From: Sutterella sp.
GTDB taxonomy: Bacteria > Pseudomonadota > Gammaproteobacteria > Burkholderiales > Burkholderiaceae_F
Reading direction: 5' to 3'
Assembly (NCBI GenBank): GCA_019410445.1
Contig: DXSO01000027.1
Span: 2,524-14,959 of the forward strand
Length of the DNA stretch: 12,436 nt
Shown here: in pieces, positions 6,704 to 12,436 of the stretch
Position numbering within the stretch: the first letter of the stretch is position 1
Layout: each line of letters opens with the position of its first letter
Program-made: the position numbers and the translations under genes
The notes under the pieces: model-generated
What the model was told of the DNA's origin: nothing
Databases searched by the model: none
What the model saw: only the letters and a program-made list of their open reading frames with translations

Positions 6704-7078
6704 TTAATTTGAGAAACTGGATCTCAAGTAGTCAGCAAGTGCGGACACTGTCATTTGGTTAAAAGCCACTTTGAAGGCAGCTTCTTCCAAATCAGATCGG
6801 TTATACGGTTGTATTCCGTTTCGGCGTAGAAACAACAAACATACCGCAACGGCCGTTCGGTTGTTTCCATCAACAAAGATACGTCCCTTCGCAACAACCA
6901 CCCAGTACATTGCTGCCAGGGCAAAGACATCGTCTAACCCTTCGTAGAGCTCATAGTTTTAAACTCTAGCTATCAGAGCAGTCGCTTTGCCTGGGTCGGC
7001 ACATCTGGGACACTCTCCATAACATTGAAGCATCAAATCATGAATTTTGATTACTTCCTCAGAAGTAACGTGTTTCAT
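6704..7078 (-). pseudogene. doc: Doc (death-on-curing, Fic-fold) toxin, inactivated
   Basis: Doc toxins are Fic-fold kinases that phosphorylate EF-Tu and stop translation. The full frame from the ATG at 7078 is 124 codons, the family length, and clearly Doc: CADPGKATALIARV, NYELYEGLDDVFALAAMYW, FLRRNGIQPY. Codon 40 is TAA (6959-6961), where relatives usually have Leu or Lys, with no frameshift on either side. The catalytic loop reads RIFVDGNNRTA: aligned without gaps to P1 Doc (H66, F68, D70, N72, K73, R74), the catalytic His66 is Arg (CGT) and Lys73 is Asn. The toxin is thus both truncated and, even if read through or restarted at Met57, missing its catalytic His. It overlaps phd by four bases (ATGA), the classic coupling, and ends at the terminator 6648-6672. 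Confidence 0.85.
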
Positions 7079-7296
7079 TTGTCTGCCAACGCCTTAAATA
7101 AACCGTCGAACTCAGAAAAGATCGGAGCTAATTCTTTTTCAAGTGTCAGCTCTTTTAGTTTTTCATACTGTTCTACAGAAACCAAGTATGCTACGGGTCT
7201 TCCGTGAACCGTGATAGCGATGCCATCATGATTCGTGCAATCGGAAACAATCTTAGAGAGATTTTTGCGTGTTTCCGATAAGGTTTTTTCAAGCAT
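7075..7296 (-). CDS. phd: Phd-family antitoxin
   Basis: A 73-residue antitoxin and likely autorepressor. Residues 1-50 are the Phd/YefM DNA-binding fold (SETRKNLSKIVSDC, then IAITVHGRPVAYLVSVEQYEKL). The C-terminal tail ELAPIFSEFDGLFKALADK resembles the Doc-neutralising helix of P1 Phd. Ribosome site AGAGGA (7303-7308) lies six bases before the ATG. There is no lesion, in contrast to its toxin, which overlaps it by four bases downstream. Selection may keep it as a repressor or as an antidote to a Doc elsewhere, or the toxin may simply have died first. Confidence 0.9.
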   Translation of the reverse strand: MLEKTLSETRKNLSKIVSDCTNHDGIAITVHGRPVAYLVSVEQYEKLKELTLEKELAPIFSEFDGLFKALADK

Positions 7297-7353
7297 TTCT
7301 TATCCTCTAAGAATCAGAGAGATCGAACGATAAACTTCCTTGAGAGAGTAAGC

Positions 7354-7396
7354 TTGCACCCCACATGCACTTGTATTTGCACATACTGAATGCAAA
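7354..7396. promoter_or_regulatory. Candidate phd-doc operator: four spaced TGCA repeats
   Basis: Upstream of phd, TTGCAC (7354), ATGCAC (7365), TTGCAC (7377) and ATGCAA (7390) recur at 11-, 12- and 13-base steps, about one helical turn. The last two also form a perfect inverted repeat, TTTGCA/TGCAAA (7376-7381 and 7391-7396), with a 9-base spacer. Phd proteins repress their own operon by binding repeated or palindromic sites, so this is a reasonable operator. No clear -10/-35 pair was identified. Confidence 0.4.
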
Positions 7397-7407
7397 CTCA
7401 TCTCTGA

Positions 7408-7692
7408 TTATGTCTGTGCCGAAGAAAATCTATTCAGACAGTCATAAACATCAGCCTTGAGCGTATAGATACACTCGCAGTTGAAGTCTTCGTCCGTGAA
7501 AATGAGTTCAGGAAACTCAGCGTGAAGCTCTTTTTCAGCCTCTTCCCCAGAGAGGAATGAACCGTAGATGCCATCTAAGTAGAACTCAAAGAGCGAACCG
7601 TTGACAAAAGCTGTGATCCTCTCGGCCAAACGATCCATCTCCCTTTGAACATAGGCCGACGTGAAGATCGATCTCTCTGTTGACTCTACCAT
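7408..7692 (-). CDS. Small acidic hypothetical protein
   Basis: I do not recognise this protein of about 94 residues. It starts MVESTERSIFTSAYVQREM, continues with an amphipathic helix (MDRLAERITAFV), and has a strongly acidic second half (EEAEKELHAEF, FTDEDFNCE) ending LNRFSSAQT. There is no membrane segment or signal peptide. The frame opens seven codons earlier at a TTG (7713); neither start has a convincing ribosome site, and the ATG at 7692 is preferred only as the first ATG. It is on the same strand as phd-doc, 111 bases upstream of phd. It could be an extra regulator of that module or an unrelated island gene. Confidence 0.55.
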   Translation of the reverse strand: MVESTERSIFTSAYVQREMDRLAERITAFVNGSLFEFYLDGIYGSFLSGEEAEKELHAEFPELIFTDEDFNCECIYTLKADVYDCLNRFSSAQT

Positions 7693-7713
7693 GTACTTGC
7701 TTGAGTATGTCAA

Positions 7714-8036
7714 CTCGTTTCAAGGACTGAACGGCGGCAACCCTCAAAATCCTATTTAGCTTTGCGCTATCGAGTGAGTCACCCCCTGGCTACCAAATTA
7801 GCCCAGATGGGTTCAGAGCATAACGAGAAAATCACTTTGTTTTCTGCCAAGCAATCTTAAGATTTCGCTATTGACCAGTGTCGATTGGCAAACAATAGAA
7901 ACCTCCCTAGAAGGTCGTTGCAATCGAAAAAAGACTATCTAAGTTAGCCTATCTGATAGGTACAATGAGATAGGGTACTCGCAACAACAAAGTTCACTCC
8001 AGCGAATATCTATGACAGACATATGGTTAAGTCCTC
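7714..8036. other. Intergenic region with a palindrome before the MTHFS gene
   Basis: No gene is seen on either strand. The notable feature is CCTATC-T-GATAGG (7948-7960), a perfect 6-bp palindrome. It sits directly before TACAAT (7961-7966), a fair -10 element, and a further GATAGGG follows at 7969-7975. This could be an operator overlapping the promoter of the downstream gene. There is no good -35. I looked for a 6S RNA, which often precedes this gene in proteobacteria, and saw none. Confidence 0.35.
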
Positions 8037-8672
8037 ATGATAACGGCAAATAACTGCACTGCTTGCCGATTTGGCGATCGACACTCGTTACGAAAAATAA
8101 TGCTAGAGAGACGTTATCAGATTCAAAACGAACAACCGATGCTCGTCCCTAGCCTGCAGTGGCATCTTCGGCAGTGGCTTTCTGAACAAAATTTCAAAGT
8201 GGTGGGGTTTTATCGACCTATTCGAGCCGAACCCGACATTACGCAGATTCTTTTGGAGTGGGTGAGCCAACAAAAAGGACGGCAATTATGCGTGCCGGTA
8301 ATTGATGATGCCTCTTCAAGACGTATGCATTACAGTGTGTGGAATCCGGAGTATGTTCGGACAGGGATGTTTGGGATAGAGGAACCTGAAAAGGATGTTC
8401 CTATAAAGCCTGATGTTATTTTTTCTCCGTGTGTAGGCATTACGCAAGACGGATTTCGATTAGGAAATGGAGGAGGTTTTTTTGATTGTTGGTTAACAGT
8501 GCAAAAAAAGCGAAGATGTGATGTCATAGCCGTGGCAGTTGCATTTGAATGCTTGTGGATTGATGAGTTCACCCCACAGACATTTGATATGCCAATGGAT
8601 TGGATCTTGACTGAGAGCGGCATTAGGAATGCTAAACAAAAAGGGGGAGACTGTACTGTCTCCACTTTATGA
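8037..8672 (+). CDS. 5-formyltetrahydrofolate cyclo-ligase (MTHFS/YgfA)
   Basis: This enzyme uses ATP to convert 5-formyl-THF to 5,10-methenyl-THF in the cytoplasm, recycling a dead-end folate. It has 211 residues, slightly longer than usual because of about 15 extra N-terminal residues. LRKIMLERR (18-26) is the conserved first helix, FYRPIRAEPDI (58-68) contains the substrate-loop Glu, and DGFRLGNGGGFFD (138-150) is the glycine-rich motif usually read as RLGYGGGYYD. The C-terminal block has DMPMDWILTE. No Shine-Dalgarno precedes the ATG at 8037 and the first 15 residues are unlike the family, so the true start may be further in (Met22 is already inside the conserved helix). It is the one apparently intact housekeeping-type gene in an otherwise decayed region. 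A short GGAGAC/GTCTCC hairpin (8646-8663) overlaps its 3' end. Confidence 0.85.
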   Translation: MITANNCTACRFGDRHSLRKIMLERRYQIQNEQPMLVPSLQWHLRQWLSEQNFKVVGFYRPIRAEPDITQILLEWVSQQKGRQLCVPVIDDASSRRMHYSVWNPEYVRTGMFGIEEPEKDVPIKPDVIFSPCVGITQDGFRLGNGGGFFDCWLTVQKKRRCDVIAVAVAFECLWIDEFTPQTFDMPMDWILTESGIRNAKQKGGDCTVSTL

Positions 8673-8683
8673 GACCAAGTTTT

Positions 8684-8703
8684 AATTGATCATGGGATCA
8701 ATT
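8684..8703. repeat. Perfect short-loop palindrome
   Basis: AATTGATC and GATCAATT enclose the 4-base loop ATGG. The stem is AT-rich and no T-run follows on either strand, so it is a poor intrinsic terminator despite lying 12 bases after the MTHFS stop. Confidence 0.6.
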
Positions 8704-8726
8704 CTGATGAATTACCGCTTCCCTAA

Positions 8727-8745
8727 ATTGCATTGAAAATGCAAT
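8727..8745. repeat. Second perfect short-loop palindrome
   Basis: ATTGCATT and AATGCAAT enclose a 3-base loop (GAA), 24 bases after the first palindrome. The sequence differs from the first, but size and loop are similar. No T-run follows. Confidence 0.55.
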
Positions 8746-8817
8746 AGAACATCTTGTTGGGCTTACGAAGCCGTCAGCAATTGCCATGCAAGCGCTTGTC
8801 AGCGCTAACAAAGCCAC

Positions 8818-9424
8818 TCAGTTTTCGTCGTCCCGTTCCAACTCTTCATAACGGCGTTGTCCCAACAGTTCCCTTTACGGGAGAAACTTTGCAACTTGCA
8901 TTTGCTTCAAAAGTTCGTCCTGTTCCGATCCAAGAGAGGCACAAATCGCTTTGAAAAGCGTTATCCATTTACTTTCATCCTCTATTTTGTTGAATGGCGT
9001 AATCGTTGCTTCCGCATCTGACTCTCGAGCATCAAGTTCCTCAGAACAACCGAATCTACCACCCACAAGACTGAAGAAAACCAATCAGTATCGAATCCCT
9101 TTCGACGCAGAAAGGAGCGCTACGTTACCGCACGAAACAAGACATCCCAGCGACTCCATAGCACTTCACTTCGTTCAATCTACTCCGGCAAAAACGTTCC
9201 CCGAGTTATCTACGAAGATCGCTACGGCAACATAGACAGATCTCGTATCCATCAGAAAAAAGTCCCTTGCCTTTATTCGGATCGTACTTTTTTCGCTCCT
9301 CTCCGTACAGGATCAAAACCTGTACCGGCAAGTAGATAGTTATGCTCAATGCACCTTTCTAGGACTGTGGCAAGTCCCTCTTCCTGTAGCCCCTTGGCTC
9401 TAGCTTCTTCCCTGCTTTAGACAT
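8818..9424 (-). pseudogene. Multiply broken gene of unknown function
   Basis: The - strand reads like protein across this span but switches frame repeatedly. Blocks in order: REEARAKGLQEEGLATVLER, VLILYGEERKKYDPNKGKG continuing LFSDGYEI, VAVAIFVDNSGNVFAGVD followed by a stop, then a clean run (8875-9084) including CSEELDARESDAEATITPF and KICASL-type helices (LFKAICASLGSEQDELLKQM). A TAA at 8875-8877 interrupts that run, and the same frame continues with RELLGQRRYEELERDDEN to a TGA at 8818. The opposite strand also has open frames but with poorer composition. I recognise no family. At least three lesions make function unlikely. Confidence 0.4.
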
Positions 9425-9444
9425 TATTACCTAGATAGACTAAT

Positions 9445-9475
9445 AATTGGCCTACCACTCCGATAGGCCAATTTT
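9445..9475. terminator. Strong hairpin upstream of napA, possible terminator
   Basis: AATTGGCCTA (9445-9454) and TAGGCCAATT (9464-9473) are a perfect 10-bp inverted repeat with a 9-base loop. On the + strand the end of the stem plus the next bases give ATTTTC, a short T-run; the - strand has ATTATT. It would insulate napA from the decayed region. A regulatory-site role is also possible. Confidence 0.45.
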
Positions 9476-9619
9476 CAGGACTTTTAAAGGCATAGACAAC
9501 AAATTACTCATCTATAAATAATATTGGCCTGATAGAGTGCCTCCGTTTTCTATGGAATCTCTAGTGTCCAAAACGACAAATCTCCTTTTAATCCAATCAG
9601 TGCGTTCCGTTCCAGACGT

Positions 9620-9633
9620 TTGATACGCATTCG
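9620..9633 (+). promoter_or_regulatory. Possible FNR-type half site before napA
   Basis: TTGATACGCATTCG has one perfect FNR half (TTGAT) and a poor second half against TTGAT-N4-ATCAA. A TATAAC (9647-9652) lies downstream, but the spacing to it is not that of a classic class II FNR promoter. Anaerobic control would make sense for napA, but the site is weak. Confidence 0.2.
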
Positions 9634-9668
9634 CAAATTGCTTGCTTATAACTCTTGAGGATTTGAAC

Positions 9669-12407
9669 ATGAACCCAAAGCAAGTCATTCCTATTTCTAG
9701 ACGTGAACTCTTGAAATCAGCAGTTGCTGCTACAACAGCTCTTTCAGTAGGGCTACCAGTCGATCAGGCAGCTTCGCAGACAATCAAAAATGCCGATGCC
9801 GGTATTGAATGGCATAAAGGTGTATGTAGATTTTGCGGAACCGGATGCGGCCTTCAGATTGGAACACTTAACGGTCGAATCGTTGCTACCAAAGGCGATC
9901 CCAAAGCACCTGTGAACCGCGGTCTCAATTGCATCAAAGGTTACTTCAACGCCCGGATTCTTTATGGTCATGACCGCTTGACACGTCCCCTCATGCGCAT
10001 GAAAAACGGAAAGTTTGATAAAAATGCGCCTTTCGTTGCGGTGAGCTGGGAGCAAGCCTTTGATGAAATGGAACGACAGTTTCGTCGTGTTTATCAAGAA
10101 AAAGGGCCAGAAGGAGTAGCCATCGTTGGGTCTGGACAGTACACAATCCCCGAGGCCTACGCCGCTTCAAAATTGCTCAAAGCCGGCTTTCGTTCGAACA
10201 ACATTGACCCCAACGCTCGACTTTGTATGGCTTCAGCTGTTGCCGGTTTTTATCAGACATTCGGCGTGGACGAACCAATGAACGTGTACGACGATATTGA
10301 ACAATGCAATGCGTTGGTTCTGTGGGGCAACAACATGGCTGAAGCCCATCCGGTTCTTTGGAGTCGAGTAACCGATCGAAAACTCACACACAAAGAAACT
10401 CGTATCGTCAATCTTACGACGCATACGAATCTTTCTTCGAGCATGGCCGATCTTGAAATCATTTTCAAACCCAACACAGACTTAGCTATAGCTAATTATC
10501 TGGCTCGTGAAATCATTGAACGGCAGGCCTACGATGAGGAGTTCATTGAAAAGCACTGTATTTTTGCAACTGGAGCAGTTGATATTGGCTATGGTATGCG
10601 CTCCAATGACCATTTCGCATACGAAGCGGAAAAAGACACCTTGGCCAAACAACGACAGATCATCCTGAGCCACGCTGAAGCAATCGGTCAAGGACGAAAA
10701 GAAGGTATTGAGGTTAAGCAGAGTCAAGTTGAGTCTGCCGGAGCACACTGGCACATCTCATTTGAGGAATACAAACGGGGGCTTACCCCTTACACCCTTG
10801 ATTTCGTGGCAAATCTCGCCAAGGGCGATCCGGATGAAACACTCGAGAATTTCAAAAAGAAACTTAAACAACTTGCCGATATCTACTGCGACAGTAAAAG
10901 CGACATTCTTTCGCTCTGGTGTATGGGCTTTAACCAGCATGTCCGCGGCGTGTGGATCAATGAACTCGTATACGCATTGCACCTCCTGACGGCCAAGCAA
11001 GGCCGCCCGGGCAATGGAGCCTTCTCACTTACCGGTCAACCTTCAGCATGCGGATCAGCTCGAGAAGTTGGTGCGTTCTCACATCGACTTCCCTCGGATA
11101 TGCTCATCGGCAATCTCGAACATCACCGCCGCACAGAGCGTCTTTGGCACCTTCCCGAAGGCACACTCAATCCTATCGTGGGCAAACCCCTCATGGATTT
11201 AATGCGCGGGCTCGAAGACGGATCAGTAAATTTTCTTTGGACTCAAGTTGTCAATGTTTTTCAGTCCGCACCCAATGCCAACCACTGGCTGAAGGCAGCT
11301 AGAAAACCAGAAAATTTTGTTGTTGTAGCCGATGTTTATCCGACATTATCGGCAAAAGTCGCTGATTTGATTCTGCCGGCAGCCATGATCTTCGAGAAAT
11401 GGGGACTTTACGGCAACGGAGAACGACGTACTCAGGGCTGGACACAAATGGTCGCTCCTATCGGTCAGGCCATGACCGACATAGGGATGATGATGGAATT
11501 TTCCAAGCGTTTCAAAATCTCGGAATGTTGGAAAGAACACAAACTCACATCAGGGCAAACATTGCCTGATGTTCTGGACAAAGCAGAAGCTATGGGATTG
11601 AGCGCCGATGCGACGCTTTTTGACGTTCTATTTGCCGGCATGCCTCAGGCTAAACAATGCCCATGGCCCGATCCTAAATTCCCTGGGAAGGAATGCAGCA
11701 CAGCAAAAGTTCTAAATCTTAATTGGTTCCCCGAAAAAGCTCTCTTCAATGAATACAGAGAATTTACTCTGGGACACGGGCATGACCTTGCAGACTTTGA
11801 CACGTATATGGATCCTGAAGTTCGAGGCCTTACTTGGCCTGTTGTCAACGGGAAGCCCACAACCTATCGATTCAATGCTCAGTACGATCCATATGTGAAA
11901 AACGGTGATTTTGAGTTTTACGGCCCACTGATGAAAGCCATTCCTCAGGGAAATCTTCATGGCATTACTGACAAGACCTTAAAACCTCTTCCGGGACGGG
12001 CAAAGATCTTTTTCCGTCCCTTTGCCGAACCGGTCGAAAAGCCCGATGCTGAATACGATCTAATGCTATGTACAGGCCGTATTCTTGAACACTGGCATAC
12101 AGGAACAATGACACGACGCGTGCCAGAGCTGCATCGAGCTGCTCCATCAGCTGTGGTTTACATGCATCCCGCTGATGCTGAAAAACGTGGTCTAAAACGG
12201 AATGATGTCGCTCGCATCTCAAGTCGACGTGGCAGCATCAAGGCTCGAATTGAAACACGAGGCCGAATGAAGATGCCTCGAGGCATGGTTTGGATGGCAT
12301 TTTTCGATGAATCGGTTCAAGTCAACAAACTTTGTGTAGATGCCACTGATCCCATCTCAGGAGAACCGGATTACAAAAAATCGGCTGTGAAGATTACCAA
12401 AGCCTGA
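9669..12407 (+). CDS. napA: Periplasmic nitrate reductase catalytic subunit NapA
   Basis: This Mo-bis-MGD enzyme reduces nitrate to nitrite in the periplasm, taking electrons through a [4Fe-4S] cluster. The start at 9669 is chosen for the ribosome site TTGAGGA (9655-9661) seven bases upstream and because the Tat signal follows directly: SRRELLK at residues 10-16, then a hydrophobic segment, with cutting probably near residue 35. Cys53, Cys56, Cys60 and Cys88 (CRFCGTGC, then NCIKGYF) bind the cluster. Cys186 in NARLCMASAV is the molybdenum ligand; NapA/FdhF-type enzymes have Cys or Sec here, whereas NarG has Asp. At 912 residues it is longer than the roughly 830-residue enteric form and carries an extra charged stretch near residues 370-410, as in epsilonproteobacterial-type NapA. 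The C-terminal molybdopterin-dinucleotide domain begins near the block LMLCTGRILEHWHTGTMTRR. No defects. It is probably the first gene of a nap operon running past the window end. Confidence 0.95.
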   Translation: MNPKQVIPISRRELLKSAVAATTALSVGLPVDQAASQTIKNADAGIEWHKGVCRFCGTGCGLQIGTLNGRIVATKGDPKAPVNRGLNCIKGYFNARILYGHDRLTRPLMRMKNGKFDKNAPFVAVSWEQAFDEMERQFRRVYQEKGPEGVAIVGSGQYTIPEAYAASKLLKAGFRSNNIDPNARLCMASAVAGFYQTFGVDEPMNVYDDIEQCNALVLWGNNMAEAHPVLWSRVTDRKLTHKETRIVNLTTHTNLSSSMADLEIIFKPNTDLAIANYLAREIIERQAYDEEFIEKHCIFATGAVDIGYGMRSNDHFAYEAEKDTLAKQRQIILSHAEAIGQGRKEGIEVKQSQVESAGAHWHISFEEYKRGLTPYTLDFVANLAKGDPDETLENFKKKLKQLADIYCDSKSDILSLWCMGFNQHVRGVWINELVYALHLLTAKQGRPGNGAFSLTGQPSACGSAREVGAFSHRLPSDMLIGNLEHHRRTERLWHLPEGTLNPIVGKPLMDLMRGLEDGSVNFLWTQVVNVFQSAPNANHWLKAARKPENFVVVADVYPTLSAKVADLILPAAMIFEKWGLYGNGERRTQGWTQMVAPIGQAMTDIGMMMEFSKRFKISECWKEHKLTSGQTLPDVLDKAEAMGLSADATLFDVLFAGMPQAKQCPWPDPKFPGKECSTAKVLNLNWFPEKALFNEYREFTLGHGHDLADFDTYMDPEVRGLTWPVVNGKPTTYRFNAQYDPYVKNGDFEFYGPLMKAIPQGNLHGITDKTLKPLPGRAKIFFRPFAEPVEKPDAEYDLMLCTGRILEHWHTGTMTRRVPELHRAAPSAVVYMHPADAEKRGLKRNDVARISSRRGSIKARIETRGRMKMPRGMVWMAFFDESVQVNKLCVDATDPISGEPDYKKSAVKITKA

Positions 12408-12436
12408 CCAAAAACAGTTTTCTTCGACAAGCGCTA

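Noticed and set aside
7714..8036. 6S RNA gene upstream of the folate cyclo-ligase, expected from synteny in many proteobacteria
   Set aside because: I could not see the long self-paired structure or conserved bubble sequence of 6S RNA.
8951..9235. + strand open frame of 94 codons with an N-terminal hydrophobic stretch
   Set aside because: The Ser-rich composition is antisense to better protein-like blocks on the - strand, and there is no ribosome site.
9305..9325. GTACAGG/CCTGTAC hairpin considered as a terminator
   Set aside because: No T-run follows on either strand, and it lies within a protein-like block of the broken - strand gene.

Overview
The window looks like a proteobacterial chromosome of moderate GC. 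A long NapA (912 residues) with a Tat leader, a P1B-type Zn/Cd ATPase and a Doc/Phd pair all fit a host-associated betaproteobacterium such as Sutterella or Parasutterella. That taxonomic guess is inference; no rRNA or marker gene is present.

Layout. (1) 1-4057 is ordinary and intact. It holds the C-terminal part of a Zn/Cd/Pb-exporting P-type ATPase and a LacA/Maa-type hexapeptide acetyltransferase on the + strand. On the - strand are a NYN/OST-HTH RNA-binding or nuclease protein and, downstream of it, an exported alpha/beta hydrolase that ends at a strong intrinsic terminator (2261-2298). (2) 4058-4680 has no convincing gene. (3) 4681-4793 holds two tandem - strand terminators. The second directly follows a 17-nt piece identical in form to the 3' end of a tRNA-Ser (T-stem, acceptor, CCA), with no tRNA body attached. 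This is best read as an att scar marking the left border of an integrated element. (4) 4794-9440 is a gene graveyard: a broken DUF1778 (TacA-like) antitoxin followed by a truncated GNAT toxin, a pair of tiny membrane-protein ORFs, a frameshifted unknown gene, and a phd-doc operon. In that operon Phd is intact, but Doc carries a nonsense codon and has lost catalytic residues. An acidic orphan ORF, an intact 5-formyl-THF cyclo-ligase gene and another multiply broken - strand gene complete the region. (5) 9669-12407 is an intact napA, probably the first gene of a nap operon continuing beyond the window.

How it works together. The flanks carry housekeeping or respiratory functions: metal efflux and periplasmic nitrate respiration. 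The middle is accessory DNA with two toxin-antitoxin modules, both disarmed on the toxin side, which suggests an old mobile island that has lost its addiction systems and is eroding. I found no CRISPR array, intact transposase, integrase or complete RNA gene, and no clearly new intact multi-gene system.
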